Below are positions 26,776 through 36,526 of a stretch of 64,000 nucleotides of DNA, piece after piece. Under the pieces are notes generated by a model that saw only the letters and a list, made by a program, of their open reading frames with translations, did no database searches and was not told the DNA's origin. Location of the stretch: contig NZ_JHWJ01000017.1 in assembly GCF_000687555.1 (NCBI RefSeq), forward strand, positions 1-64,000, in the 5' to 3' direction. The position numbers and the translations under genes are program-made. Position 1 is the stretch's first letter. Each line of letters begins with the position of its first letter. This DNA comes from [Clostridium] aerotolerans DSM 5434. GTDB lineage: Bacteria > Bacillota > Clostridia > Lachnospirales > Lachnospiraceae.

Positions 26776-28059
26776 TTGGAATTCTTAGTACTGACTAAGG
26801 TAGGGGGCATTCTGGGCCCATTTGCAACTGTTCTGGGTGTTATCATGGATTGGCTGTTCCAGCTGACCAGCATATTTGGAATCCAGAATATTGGTTTATG
26901 TATTATCTTATTTACTCTAGTAACAAAGCTTCTTATGTTTCCACTGACGTTAAAACAGCAGAAATCTTCTAAGCTGATGAGCGTCATGCAGCCAGAAATT
27001 CAGGCCGTACAGGCAAAGTATAAAGGTAAAACTGATCAGGAATCCATGCGCAGACAAAACGTAGAGGTTCAGGCAGTTTACGAGAAATATGGAACTTCCA
27101 TGACAGGCGGATGCATTCAGCTAGTCATTCAGATGCCTATCCTGTTTGCTCTTTATCAGGTAATCTATCAGATTCCTGCATACGTACCAAGCGTAAAGCG
27201 TGTATTTGAAAATGTTGTTACTGCCATTGGCTCTTTAAATGTGAACCATGTGGAGATGTTAAAGCAGTTTGCAACGGATAATAAGATAAATCTTACAAGA
27301 GTCCACGACATGTCCACAAGCAATGGAATGGTAGACTTTTTGTATCAGTTAAATCCCACACATTGGAATCAGCTTCAGGATTTATTCCCAAGCGTAAAAG
27401 ATGTGATTGCAACCAATGCCGCTCAGATTGCCCATATGAATTCCTTTTTGGGAATCAATCTTGCGTCAACTCCGTCAAGTGTTATTTTCCCGGCAGGCGG
27501 CGGTTTTCATTTCAGCTTAGCTATCTTAATTCCGATTTTTGCTGGTGTCAGCCAGTGGTTCAGTGCTAAGCTTATGACAGTTAACCAGGCTCAGCCCCAG
27601 AAAGCAGGGGATGATGGTAACGCTATGGCTCAGTCCATGAAGATGATGAATACGGTTATGCCGCTGATGTCTGTTTTCTTCTGTTTTACATTTCCAGCTG
27701 GTATCGGTATCTACTGGATTGCCTCCAGTGTGTTCCAGATTATCCAGCAGCTTGCAGTAAACCGTCATTTAAACCGCATCGATATGGATGAGATGATTAA
27801 GAAAAACGTGGAAAAGGCTAACGCAAAGCGTGCAAAGAAAGGCCTTCCTCCTCAGCGGGTATCCCATAATGCGACCGCTAATTTAAAGAATCTTCAGGCC
27901 GCTGCTGAGAAAGAAGAAGCTGATCTGGATGTGAAGAAGGAAAAAATCAAGGAGCAGGTCAAAGCCTCCAATGATTATTACAGCAAGGATTCTTCCAATC
28001 CAAACAGTCTTTCATCAAAAGCAAGGATGGTACAGAAGTTTAACGATAAGCAAAAATAG
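26776..28059 (+). CDS. yidC: Membrane protein insertase YidC/SpoIIIJ
   Basis: This 427-aa insertase starts with TTG, preceded by GAGGAGGTAGTTCA. The first hydrophobic segment leads to the conserved core (FTLVTKLLMFPLTLKQQKSS). MTGGCIQLVIQMPILFALYQ follows, with further helices around residues 240-330 including PAGIGIYWIASSVFQIIQQ. A long Lys-rich tail (335-427) probably binds ribosomes. No lipobox is evident, unlike Bacillus SpoIIIJ. The loop between helices is long. Confidence 0.95.
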   Translation: MEFLVLTKVGGILGPFATVLGVIMDWLFQLTSIFGIQNIGLCIILFTLVTKLLMFPLTLKQQKSSKLMSVMQPEIQAVQAKYKGKTDQESMRRQNVEVQAVYEKYGTSMTGGCIQLVIQMPILFALYQVIYQIPAYVPSVKRVFENVVTAIGSLNVNHVEMLKQFATDNKINLTRVHDMSTSNGMVDFLYQLNPTHWNQLQDLFPSVKDVIATNAAQIAHMNSFLGINLASTPSSVIFPAGGGFHFSLAILIPIFAGVSQWFSAKLMTVNQAQPQKAGDDGNAMAQSMKMMNTVMPLMSVFFCFTFPAGIGIYWIASSVFQIIQQLAVNRHLNRIDMDEMIKKNVEKANAKRAKKGLPPQRVSHNATANLKNLQAAAEKEEADLDVKKEKIKEQVKASNDYYSKDSSNPNSLSSKARMVQKFNDKQK

Positions 28060-28073
28060 CAGGAGGGTGACCT

Positions 28074-28739
28074 ATGGATATGATTACAGTTTCAGCAAAA
28101 AGCGTTGATGAAGCGATTACAAAGGCATTAATCGAATTAGAGACAACCAGTGACAAACTGGAGTATGAAATTGTTGATAAGGGCAGTAATGGTATTCTGG
28201 GATTTATCGGCCAAAAACCTGCTGTCATCCGTGCAAAGAAGAAGGAGACTCTGGAAGACAAAGCGGAATCATTTCTTTCTGATGTGTTCGGAGCCATGGA
28301 CCTTGTGGTCAACATGGAAATTTCCTACCATGCAGGTGACAGAGAGCTTTCCATCGTTATGTCAGGTGATGACATGGGCATATTGATTGGTAAGAGAGGA
28401 CAGACCTTAGATTCCTTACAGTATCTGGTGAGCCTAGTAGTAAACAAAGAGAGCGATGATTATATCCGGGTGAAGCTGGATACGGAAAATTACAGAGAGA
28501 GACGAAAAGAAACACTTGAAACTCTCGCAAAAAATATCGCTTACAAGGTAAAACGTACCAAACGTAACGTTTCCCTGGAGCCGATGAATCCTTATGAGAG
28601 AAGAATCATTCACTCCGCACTTCAAAATGACAAGTTCGTTGTTACCAGAAGTGAAGGAGAGGAACCTTTCAGACATGTTGTGATATCTCTGAAAAGAGAA
28701 TATCCAAAAAAGGACCGGTATCAGGAAAAGGATAAATAG
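28074..28739 (+). CDS. jag: RNA-binding protein KhpB (Jag)
   Basis: This 221-aa protein has a Jag-N domain (residues 1-55, VSAKSVDEAITKALIEL), a KH domain (~95-150, GILIGKRGQTLDSLQYLVSLVVNK with the GxxG loop) and a C-terminal R3H domain (EPMNPYERRIIHSALQ). It binds RNA with partner KhpA and affects cell-wall growth in related bacteria. AGGAGG precedes the start, 14 nt after yidC. Confidence 0.94.
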   Translation: MDMITVSAKSVDEAITKALIELETTSDKLEYEIVDKGSNGILGFIGQKPAVIRAKKKETLEDKAESFLSDVFGAMDLVVNMEISYHAGDRELSIVMSGDDMGILIGKRGQTLDSLQYLVSLVVNKESDDYIRVKLDTENYRERRKETLETLAKNIAYKVKRTKRNVSLEPMNPYERRIIHSALQNDKFVVTRSEGEEPFRHVVISLKREYPKKDRYQEKDK

Positions 28740-28811
28740 TCAATCAACAATGAGGGGTTGGGGCTGTCGGAAGGCACCTCACCCCTTTTCCTTATAAACA
28801 GGTGAATAAAA

Positions 28812-30191
28812 ATGAAGATGAATACAATTGCGGCTATCGCCACTGCCATGTCTAGTTCCGGGATCGGAATCGTGAGAATCAGCGGCGAGGAGTCATTTCA
28901 AATTATAGATAAGATTTTTAAGGCAAAGGGAAGCGGGAATAAAAAGCTTTCCAAGGAGCCTTCCCACACCATCCATTACGGTCATATTTATGATGGAGAT
29001 GAAATGGTTGACGAAGTCCTGGTCATGATAATGAGAGGTCCTAAAAGCTTTACGGCCGAGGATACCATTGAGATTGACTGTCATGGCGGTGTTCTTGTAA
29101 CAAAGCGGATTCTTGAAACTGTGTTAAAGCACGGAGCAAGACCAGCGGAGCCGGGAGAATTTACAAAGCGGGCTTTTTTAAATGGAAGGGTGGATTTGGC
29201 CCAGGCTGAGGCTGTGATTGATGTTATCAATGCCAAGAATCAATATGCCCTCAAATCCTCTGTGAGCCAGCTGGAAGGCTCTGTATCCAGGCGCATTAAG
29301 GATATGAGAGAAAAGATTATATATCATATTGCATTTATTGAATCAGCTCTTGATGATCCGGAACATATTTCTTTAGAAGGCTATGGCGATACTCTTTTAG
29401 AAACATTATCACCCTTAAAGGATGAGATTCAAAGCCTGATTCGTTCTGCGGATAACGGAAGAGTTCTTTCCGAAGGAATTGAGACGGTGATTCTTGGAAA
29501 GCCAAATGCAGGGAAATCTTCTCTTTTAAATGTTCTGGTGGGAGAGGAGAGAGCCATTGTAACAGATATTGCCGGAACCACCAGAGATACTTTAAGGGAG
29601 CAGATTCGTTTAGAGGAGTTAAGCCTTAATATCATCGATACGGCGGGTATTCGTGAGACGGAAGATGTGGTAGAAAAAATCGGGGTCGAGAAGGCCAGGT
29701 CAGCGGCAGAGGGAGCGGACTTAATCATTTATGTGGTGGATGGTTCCCGTGACCTTGATGAAAATGACCAGGAGATAATAGATTTTATTCAGGATAAAAA
29801 GGCACTCGTCCTTTTAAATAAAACGGATCTTGATCCGGTTGTGACGAAGGAAAGGCTAGAATCCTTAACAAACCATCCAGTCATATTAATTTCTGCAAAG
29901 GAAAGAACCGGTATCAAAGATCTGGAGGAAGAGATTACTTCTATGTTTTATGAAGGGAAGCTGGATTTTAACGATCAGGTGTATATCACCAATGTAAGAC
30001 ATAAAAATGCCCTGGCAGAAGCCTTAAATAGCCTTTCTATGGTAGAGCAGAGCGTGAGAAATGAGATGCCGGAGGACTTTTATTCCATTGATTTGATGGA
30101 TGCTTATGAGCAGTTAGGGACCATCCTGGGAGAATCGGTTGAGGATGACCTGGTAAATGAAATATTTAAAAAGTTTTGTATGGGAAAATAG
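28812..30191 (+). CDS. mnmE: tRNA uridine-5-carboxymethylaminomethyl modification GTPase MnmE
   Basis: This 459-aa GTPase works with MnmG to modify U34 of certain tRNAs. The N-terminal folate-binding domain begins NTIAAIATAMSSSGIGIVRISG. The G domain has GKPNAGKSSLLN, DIAGTTRDT, DTAGIRETED and NKTD. The catalytic C-terminal FCMGK (CxGK) motif is present. The start at 28812 has AGGTGA upstream; a second ATG 6 nt later is possible. Confidence 0.97.
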   Translation: MKMNTIAAIATAMSSSGIGIVRISGEESFQIIDKIFKAKGSGNKKLSKEPSHTIHYGHIYDGDEMVDEVLVMIMRGPKSFTAEDTIEIDCHGGVLVTKRILETVLKHGARPAEPGEFTKRAFLNGRVDLAQAEAVIDVINAKNQYALKSSVSQLEGSVSRRIKDMREKIIYHIAFIESALDDPEHISLEGYGDTLLETLSPLKDEIQSLIRSADNGRVLSEGIETVILGKPNAGKSSLLNVLVGEERAIVTDIAGTTRDTLREQIRLEELSLNIIDTAGIRETEDVVEKIGVEKARSAAEGADLIIYVVDGSRDLDENDQEIIDFIQDKKALVLLNKTDLDPVVTKERLESLTNHPVILISAKERTGIKDLEEEITSMFYEGKLDFNDQVYITNVRHKNALAEALNSLSMVEQSVRNEMPEDFYSIDLMDAYEQLGTILGESVEDDLVNEIFKKFCMGK

Positions 30192-30244
30192 AGTCAGAAT
30201 ACCTTTAGCCTAAATGAGGGCACGAAAGAGGAAGGGAGAATCAA

Positions 30245-32173
30245 ATGCAGTATTTAGAAGAATCATATGACGTTGTGGTCGTTGGTGCCGGCCACGCAGG
30301 CTGCGAGGCATCCTTGGCCTGCGCACGCCTTGGTCTTGAGACCATTGTGTTTACCGTTAGTGTCGACAGCATTGCCTTAATGCCCTGCAATCCCAATATC
30401 GGAGGAAGCTCCAAAGGACATCTAGTCCGGGAGCTTGATGCCCTTGGCGGGGAAATGGGAAAAAATATAGATAAAACCTTTATTCAGTCTAAGATGCTTA
30501 ACCAGTCCAAGGGGCCTGCAGTGCATTCCCTTCGGGCACAGGCGGATAAGCAGGATTATTCAAGGGAAATGAGACGAACCCTAGAGCGTACGGAGCATCT
30601 GACCATACGTCAGGCAGAGGTAACGGAAATCATCACGGAAGATGGAGCCATTGCAGGCGTAAAGACATATTCCGGGGCTATTTACCGTTGTAAGGCGGTT
30701 GTTTTGGCCACTGGAACGTATTTAAAGGCCAGATGTATTTACGGCGACGTAAGCGAGTATACAGGCCCTAACGGATTGAAGGCTGCCAATTACTTAACGG
30801 AGTCCTTAAAAGCCCATGGAATTGAAATGCTGCGGTTTAAAACAGGTACTCCAGCCAGAGTGGATAAAAAGAGCGTGGATTTCTCCAAAATGGAAGAGCA
30901 GCTTGGAGATGAGAGAGTGGTACCATTTTCTTTTTCCACGGATCCGGAGACCATCCAGAAGGAGCAGATTTCCTGCTGGCTTACTTATACCAACGAAAAA
31001 ACTCATGGAATTATCCGGGAGAATTTAGACCGTTCTCCTCTTTATTCCGGAGCCATTGAAGGCACCGGGCCGAGATACTGCCCATCCATTGAAGATAAGG
31101 TAGTAAAGTTCCCGGACAAGGACCGCCATCAGGTGTTTGTTGAGCCGGAGGGAATTTATACCAATGAAATGTATTTAGGCGGCATGTCAAGCTCACTTCC
31201 TGAGGACGTCCAGTACGCCATGTACCGCACGGTACCAGGCCTTGAAAATGTAAAAATTGTTCGTAATGCCTATGCCATAGAATATGACTGCATCAATTCC
31301 AGACAGCTTAAGCCTACTCTCGAATTTAAGGGGGTAGACGGACTCTTTAGCGGCGGACAGTTTAATGGAAGCTCTGGCTATGAGGAAGCGGCTGTACAGG
31401 GCTTTATGGCTGGAGTCAATGCTGCCATGAAGGTTCTTCATAGGGAGCCCAAGATTCTCGACCGTTCCCAGGCTTATATCGGAGTTCTCATTGATGATCT
31501 GGTAACCAAGGAAAATCATGAGCCATACCGTATGATGACCTCACGGGCGGAATACCGTTTGCTTCTTCGCCAGGACAATGCAGATCTGCGTCTCATGAAG
31601 ATAGGCCATGACATCGGCCTTATATCAGAAGAGCAGCATGAGAATCTTCTTAAGAAAGAACAGTCCATAGAAACAGAGATGAAGCGCCTTGAGTCCACCA
31701 ATGTGGGAGCATCCAGAGAGATTCAGGAGTTTTTAGAGGCAAATGGGAGCACACCGTTAAAAACAGGAACCACCTTGGCAGAGCTGGTAAGAAGACCAGA
31801 ACTTAATTATCTTATGTTAACTAAAATAGATAAAAACAGGCCGGAACTTCCTTGGGATGTAGCCCAGCAGGTAGATATCAATATTAAGTATGATGGTTAT
31901 ATCCGAAGACAAAAGCAACAGGTCTCCCAGTATAAGAAACTGGAAAATAAGAAGCTCGATGTAACCTTTGATTATGAAACGGTCAAAGGATTGAGGCGTG
32001 AGGCCATCCAGAAATTAAATCTTTATAAGCCAATGTCAATTGGTCAGGCATCCAGAATCTCCGGAGTATCACCGGCTGACATTTCTGTATTACTGGTGTA
32101 TTTAGAACAGCTCAGGTATCAGAAGAGTCAGGAAAAGAAGGAGGATGAAGGCAGCCATGATGGAGAGCTTTAA
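30245..32173 (+). CDS. mnmG: tRNA uridine-5-carboxymethylaminomethyl modification enzyme MnmG (GidA)
   Basis: This 642-aa FAD protein is the partner of MnmE. The dinucleotide-binding motif is [14 protein letters not shown]. Family blocks [21 protein letters not shown] and [10 protein letters not shown], and the C-terminal [20 protein letters not shown], are intact. Length is normal. GAAGGGAGAATCAA precedes the ATG. Its end overlaps the rsmG start. Confidence 0.97.
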   Translation: MQYLEESYDVVVVGAGHAGCEASLACARLGLETIVFTVSVDSIALMPCNPNIGGSSKGHLVRELDALGGEMGKNIDKTFIQSKMLNQSKGPAVHSLRAQADKQDYSREMRRTLERTEHLTIRQAEVTEIITEDGAIAGVKTYSGAIYRCKAVVLATGTYLKARCIYGDVSEYTGPNGLKAANYLTESLKAHGIEMLRFKTGTPARVDKKSVDFSKMEEQLGDERVVPFSFSTDPETIQKEQISCWLTYTNEKTHGIIRENLDRSPLYSGAIEGTGPRYCPSIEDKVVKFPDKDRHQVFVEPEGIYTNEMYLGGMSSSLPEDVQYAMYRTVPGLENVKIVRNAYAIEYDCINSRQLKPTLEFKGVDGLFSGGQFNGSSGYEEAAVQGFMAGVNAAMKVLHREPKILDRSQAYIGVLIDDLVTKENHEPYRMMTSRAEYRLLLRQDNADLRLMKIGHDIGLISEEQHENLLKKEQSIETEMKRLESTNVGASREIQEFLEANGSTPLKTGTTLAELVRRPELNYLMLTKIDKNRPELPWDVAQQVDINIKYDGYIRRQKQQVSQYKKLENKKLDVTFDYETVKGLRREAIQKLNLYKPMSIGQASRISGVSPADISVLLVYLEQLRYQKSQEKKEDEGSHDGEL

Positions 32174-32888
32174 GGAACAGTTTCAGAAAGAATTGAACTT
32201 GTTAGATATAAAATTAGAAGAGAATCAAATAAAGCAATTTTATGATTATTTTGAATTATTAGTTGAATGGAATGAATTCATGAATCTTACGGCGATAACG
32301 GAAATGGGAGAAGTGATTACAAAGCATTTTGCAGACAGCCTTTCCCTCATAAAGTCGGTGCAAGATCTGAATGAAAAAGAGTATAAGATAATTGATGTGG
32401 GTACTGGGGCAGGATTCCCTGGTATTCCACTAAAAATAGCATTTCCTCAATTAGAGATTACACTCATGGATTCTCTCAATAAAAGAGTGAAGTTTTTAAA
32501 TGAAGTGATTGATAAACTGGGATTAAAGGGAATACAGGCCATGCATGGAAGAGCCGAAGATATGGGACGTGATAAGAAGCATAGAGGACAATACGATCTT
32601 TGTGTTTCAAGAGCGGTAGCAAATCTCAGCACATTATCTGAATACTGTATGCCTTTTGTAAAAGTAGGGGGTGCCTTTATTCCCTATAAGTCAGGGAAGA
32701 TAGAAGAGGAGTTGGGAGCAGCCAAGCATGCAGTATTTTTACTTGGAGGTAAGGTAGAAGGATTAGAGACATTTTTACTTCCTGGTACTGATGCAGAAAG
32801 ATCCTTGGTGATGATTCGTAAGAATAGTGAGACATCTGGCAAGTATCCGAGGAAAGCTGGAATGCCATCAAAAGAACCGTTAAAATAA
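32157..32888 (+). CDS. rsmG: 16S rRNA (guanine-N7)-methyltransferase RsmG (GidB)
   Basis: This ~243-aa SAM-dependent enzyme methylates G527 of 16S rRNA. The SAM motif is [15 protein letters not shown], with [12 protein letters not shown] further on. The start is uncertain among ATGs at 32145, 32157 and 32160. AAGGAGG ends at 32144, directly against the first, so 32157 is preferred. It overlaps mnmG. A parS site begins 1 nt after its stop. Confidence 0.94.
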   Translation: MMESFKEQFQKELNLLDIKLEENQIKQFYDYFELLVEWNEFMNLTAITEMGEVITKHFADSLSLIKSVQDLNEKEYKIIDVGTGAGFPGIPLKIAFPQLEITLMDSLNKRVKFLNEVIDKLGLKGIQAMHGRAEDMGRDKKHRGQYDLCVSRAVANLSTLSEYCMPFVKVGGAFIPYKSGKIEEELGAAKHAVFLLGGKVEGLETFLLPGTDAERSLVMIRKNSETSGKYPRKAGMPSKEPLK

Positions 32889-32889
32889 A

Positions 32890-32905
32890 TGTTTCACGTG
32901 AAACA
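32890..32905. promoter_or_regulatory. parS: parS site 1
   Basis: TGTTTCACGTGAAACA is a perfect 16-bp palindrome identical to the bacterial parS consensus bound by ParB/Spo0J. It starts directly after the rsmG stop codon. Confidence 0.97.
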
Positions 32906-32938
32906 TCCAGGAGCATGTGCTCCGCTGTTAAACAGGGA

Positions 32939-32954
32939 TGTTTCACGTGAAACA
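32939..32954. promoter_or_regulatory. parS: parS site 2 (also terminator-like)
   Basis: A second perfect TGTTTCACGTGAAACA lies 49 nt from site 1. A run of T follows, so on the plus strand it can double as the rsmG terminator. A small GGAGC/GCTCC hairpin lies between the two sites. Confidence 0.97.
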
Positions 32955-32984
32955 TTTTTTTGTATATATACTTATAGAATTGGT

Positions 32985-33935
32985 TTAAACGAAAAACATC
33001 TGTATGGTATGGAGAAGCTCGGCAGGATTTTCCAGTTGTGGTAAATACTTGGAATTGTTTATAAATGAGCTTTCTATAGCTGGATTATATCTTTGATATT
33101 CGTGAATAATATCTTCCATATTTTCAACATCTTTACCACCAACGATATAGATGCTGTTATCGATTTTCTTCAAAGGATTAACAATGTTGCACTTGGTGTA
33201 ATTACAGGTCACGCTGGCATATAAGGATTTTGGAGAATCCCCAAGGTGGGCGGATTCATAATAGGTATCAATCAGAGAATTCTTTACAGAGTAGGGATTG
33301 GAAAAATAATCTTTTGTAAATTCCTCTTTGATGGCCTGCTTGCTGGTAGCAATGTTAAATAGCAGCGTACCGATGATAGGTAAATCTAAAATGAATTTAT
33401 AGACCTTACTGTGCTTGTTGGGAATCTGGCTGCACATCAATAGACTGTCTGGATTGATCAGCATAAGTTGGTCGAATAATTCGGGAGCATTGTTACATGC
33501 CATCACTGCCAGAGCAGAAGAGGAGCCAGTAGCAATTACATTGGTCCGATGTCCAATTTCAGATTTGATAAAATCAGAAATCATCTGCACGTAGAGATAG
33601 TTAGTATAAGTAAGGTCTGGTTTTTCAGATCTTCCACATCCTAAGAGGTCAATGGCATAAACCGTGTAGTGATCTTTTAGACTATTGATCATCTGATTCC
33701 ATTCTACGCCGCTTCCGTGAGCGGATAGATTGTGAATTAGTAATAGTGGTTTTCCAGTTCCTGTTTTTGTATAATGAATATTGCCGAAGCGCCATTTATA
33801 ACAATGAGCCTTCGTATCAGATAATAGATTCTTGGAGGTTGCAGATAGCTTAATACATTTATTAATGACAGCAGTAGCAGCTGCGGCACTGGCGGATAAA
33901 ACGAGAAGAGTCAGTAATTTGTTCTTTGTTTTCAT
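32985..33935 (-). CDS. Alpha/beta-hydrolase-fold protein, probably membrane-anchored, catalytic His replaced
   Basis: This 316-aa protein has an N-terminal hydrophobic signal/anchor (LLTLLVLSASAAAATAVI). The hydrolase fold shows PLLLIHNLSAHG (oxyanion region), AIDLLGCGRSEKP and the nucleophile elbow ATGSSSALA (Ser139). The usual His near the C-terminus appears replaced: the motif reads NNSKYLPQLENP, with Lys296 where GH is normal. It may be inactive or use another residue. It faces opposite to its neighbours, between parS sites 2 and 3. Confidence 0.8.
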   Translation of the reverse strand: MKTKNKLLTLLVLSASAAAATAVINKCIKLSATSKNLLSDTKAHCYKWRFGNIHYTKTGTGKPLLLIHNLSAHGSGVEWNQMINSLKDHYTVYAIDLLGCGRSEKPDLTYTNYLYVQMISDFIKSEIGHRTNVIATGSSSALAVMACNNAPELFDQLMLINPDSLLMCSQIPNKHSKVYKFILDLPIIGTLLFNIATSKQAIKEEFTKDYFSNPYSVKNSLIDTYYESAHLGDSPKSLYASVTCNYTKCNIVNPLKKIDNSIYIVGGKDVENMEDIIHEYQRYNPAIESSFINNSKYLPQLENPAELLHTIQMFFV

Positions 33936-34034
33936 TATTTCCCTCCTAATGTAGAATAATCTCTTCCTATTATAATATAATCAATATGGACTTACAACGG
34001 CAAACATATTAATTTATTCTTAAGCTTGGAAAAA

Positions 34035-34050
34035 TGTTTCACGTGAAACA
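34035..34050. promoter_or_regulatory. parS: parS site 3
   Basis: A third perfect TGTTTCACGTGAAACA lies about 110 nt upstream of the parA start codon, flanked by A and T runs. It may also allow ParB to influence parAB expression. Confidence 0.97.
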
Positions 34051-34163
34051 TTTTTTATAAATTCTGTATTTTTTTTACAGGAAACCATAGGAAAAAAAAA
34101 TAAAGTATGCTATACTCTAGTTTGAACTGCAATTTCCGGATGTTATACAGGAGAAAACGAATA

Positions 34164-34934
34164 ATGGGAAGAATCATTGCGATAGCAAACCAGAAAGGCG
34201 GAGTCGGTAAAACGACTACTGCAATCAATTTGTCCGCATGTCTTGCTGAGGCTGGACAACGGGTATTAGCTGTGGATTTTGATCCACAGGGAAATGAAAC
34301 CAGCGGGCTTGGAATCGAAAAAAGCACCGTGGAAAAAACCATCTATGATCTGCTGGTAGGAGAGTGTGAAATTGATGAATGTCTGATTACCAATATCCAG
34401 GATAACCTGGATTTACTTCCCTCTAATGTAGAGTTGGCAGGAGCTGAAATAGAGCTGTTGGAAATCGAGAACAAAGAAAATCTCCTTAAAACATATCTTG
34501 AAAAAATCAAGAAAAACTATGATTTCATTATCATAGATTGTCCCCCATCACTTAATTTATTGACAATCAATGCCTTAACCGCCGCAAACACTGTTTTAGT
34601 ACCGATTCAATGTGAATATTATGCTCTGGAAGGACTGAGCCAGGTACTAAATACCGTAGGTCTGGTAAAGAAAAAGCTGAATCCTTCTTTAGAAATGGAA
34701 GGCGTTGTTTTTACCATGTACGATGCCAGGACAAATCTTTCCCTGGAAGTTGTGGAAAGCGTAAAGAATAATTTAAATCAAAATATCTATAAAACCATTA
34801 TACCCAGAAATGTCAGACTGGCGGAAGCTCCCAGTCATGGAATGCCAATCAATTTATATGATTCCAGATCAGCCGGAGCAGAAAGCTACCGGTTACTGGC
34901 GGCCGAAGTAATAAGCAGAGGAGAAGATATCTAG
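34164..34934 (+). CDS. parA: Chromosome partition ATPase ParA (Soj)
   Basis: This ~256-aa deviant-Walker ATPase has KGGVGKTTTAINL in MGRIIAIANQKGGVGKTT. The switch regions are FDPQGNETSGLG and DCPPSLNLLTINAL. The start at 34164 follows AGGAGAAAACGAATA; the frame from 34107 is an extension. It forms an operon with parB 2 nt downstream. Soj also regulates DnaA in Bacillus. Confidence 0.95.
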   Translation: MGRIIAIANQKGGVGKTTTAINLSACLAEAGQRVLAVDFDPQGNETSGLGIEKSTVEKTIYDLLVGECEIDECLITNIQDNLDLLPSNVELAGAEIELLEIENKENLLKTYLEKIKKNYDFIIIDCPPSLNLLTINALTAANTVLVPIQCEYYALEGLSQVLNTVGLVKKKLNPSLEMEGVVFTMYDARTNLSLEVVESVKNNLNQNIYKTIIPRNVRLAEAPSHGMPINLYDSRSAGAESYRLLAAEVISRGEDI

Positions 34935-34936
34935 AT

Positions 34937-35884
34937 ATGGCAAAGAGAACAGGTTTAGGAAAAGGACTTGGAGCAATTTTTGGAGATGAGGTCATGGAGT
35001 CGGCGGCAGAGGAGCAGGAAATAAAGAACCATCAGAAACAGGAAGCAGCGGAAGCAGCTGCAAAAAAGTCTGAGGTTCCAGATTCTGAAACCGGGAAAGA
35101 GATGTTTTTAAAACTATCTTCCATAGAGCCTAACCGGGATCAGCCTAGAAATGAATTTAAAGAAGACTCACTTTTGGAATTAGCAGAATCCATGAAAGAA
35201 TATGGGGTTCTGCAGCCACTTTTGGTACAGAAAAAAGGGGATTTCTATGAAATTATTGCCGGTGAACGTCGGTGGAGAGCTGCGAAACTGGCAGGTCTGA
35301 AAGAAGTTCCGGTGGTTATCCGGGAATATACAAAGCAGCAATCCATGGAAATTGCCTTAATTGAAAACGTTCAGAGAGAAGATTTAAATCCCATTGAAGA
35401 AGCAAAGGCGTACCAAAGACTGATGCAGGAATTCAGCTTAAAGCAGGAAGAAATTGCTGCCAGAGTTGCGAAGAACAGGGTTACCATTACCAATAGCATG
35501 CGGCTTTTAAAGCTGGATGAAAGGGTCCAGGATATGCTTATCCAGAACCAGATTACAGGTGGTCACGCAAGAGCTCTTCTTTCCGTTGAGGACCCAGAGC
35601 TTCAGTTCCAGCTGGCTGGTAAGATTGTAGCGGAAAGCCTAAGTGTCCGGGAAGTGGAAAAGCTTGTAAAATCCTTATCCAAAAAGAAGGAACCAAAGGA
35701 AAAGAAGGAAGAGGACGTGAGTCTTTCTCTGATTTTCCGTGAATTAGAAGATCGGATGAAATCTGCTATGGGTACCAAGGTCAGCATCAACCGGAAAGAT
35801 AAGAATAAAGGAAGAGTGGAAATCGAGTATTATTCTGAGGTCGAATTGGAAAGAATAGTAGAATTGATAGAATCCATAAGGTAA
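34937..35884 (+). CDS. parB: Chromosome partition protein ParB (Spo0J)
   Basis: This 315-aa CTP-dependent DNA clamp has an N-terminal GKGLGAIFGDE ParA-contact region and the ParB/Srx domain (SIEPNRDQPRNEF, GERRWRAAKLAGL). The helix-turn-helix region is EEIAARVAKNRVTITNSMRLLKL, with a C-terminal dimer domain. It binds the three parS sites 0.9-2 kb upstream. Confidence 0.96.
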   Translation: MAKRTGLGKGLGAIFGDEVMESAAEEQEIKNHQKQEAAEAAAKKSEVPDSETGKEMFLKLSSIEPNRDQPRNEFKEDSLLELAESMKEYGVLQPLLVQKKGDFYEIIAGERRWRAAKLAGLKEVPVVIREYTKQQSMEIALIENVQREDLNPIEEAKAYQRLMQEFSLKQEEIAARVAKNRVTITNSMRLLKLDERVQDMLIQNQITGGHARALLSVEDPELQFQLAGKIVAESLSVREVEKLVKSLSKKKEPKEKKEEDVSLSLIFRELEDRMKSAMGTKVSINRKDKNKGRVEIEYYSEVELERIVELIESIR

Positions 35885-35908
35885 CATCATAAAAGTGAGG
35901 ACGAACGA

Positions 35909-36415
35909 ATGGATAACAGTATGTTAACTCAGCTGCCGGTTGACCCAGCTTTTTTAATCTTGGGGTTGGCAGTGCTTACCATATTATTAATGATTATAGT
36001 AATCATATGTCTGATTCAGATGAGAAAGCTGTACCGCAGATACGATTATTTCATGAGGGGGAAGGATGCGGAGACCCTGGAAGAAATCATTATGGACCAG
36101 ATGGAAGACATCTCAGAGCTAAAGGCAGAAGACCGGGCCAATAAGGATTCTCTTCGTAATACCAATAAAAACTACAGAAGCGCCTTTCAGAAGTTTGGGC
36201 TTGTAAAATATAATGCATTTAAGGGAATGGGTGGCAACTTAAGCTTTGCCATGGCAATGCTTGATTACACCAATACCGGTTTTGTTTTAAACTCCGTTCA
36301 TAGCCGGGAGGGATGTTATGTATACATTAAAGAAGTAGATAGAGGCGAAACAGACGTTTTACTGGGAAGCGAAGAAAAGGATGCCTTGGAAATGGCCTTG
36401 GGATATCATTCCTAA
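35909..36415 (+). CDS. DUF4446 family protein
   Basis: This 168-aa protein has one N-terminal transmembrane helix (residues ~13-37), a short basic stretch and a helical segment. The conserved DUF4446 core includes FQKFGLVKYNAFKGMGGNLSFAMAMLD and GFVLNSVHSREGCYVYIKEV. The function is unknown. It commonly sits after parB in clostridia, as here with a 24-nt gap. Confidence 0.88.
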   Translation: MDNSMLTQLPVDPAFLILGLAVLTILLMIIVIICLIQMRKLYRRYDYFMRGKDAETLEEIIMDQMEDISELKAEDRANKDSLRNTNKNYRSAFQKFGLVKYNAFKGMGGNLSFAMAMLDYTNTGFVLNSVHSREGCYVYIKEVDRGETDVLLGSEEKDALEMALGYHS

Positions 36416-36420
36416 ATAGA

Positions 36421-36526
36421 ATAAAAAGCAGGTGCAATTGGCTTGTACGATACTTTCAAAGTAGATTTGGTTCATTACCGGATCTATTTGAATGAGGAGT
36501 CGTACAGCTGAGCACCTGCTTTTTAT
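36421..36526 (+). terminator. Large interrupted hairpin after the parAB operon
   Basis: A 15-bp perfect outer stem (ATAAAAAGCAGGTGC, 36421-36435 with 36512-36526) encloses two further complementary blocks (TGTACGA and TTCAAA) in the same order. The whole 106 nt is therefore a near-palindrome ending in TTTTTAT. It probably terminates the operon but is much longer than needed. Confidence 0.7.

Noticed and set aside
28741-28811. Possible terminator or small RNA between jag and mnmE
   Set aside because: AGGGGT/ACCCCT can pair across a large internal loop, but the stem is weak and the flanking genes belong to one conserved operon.
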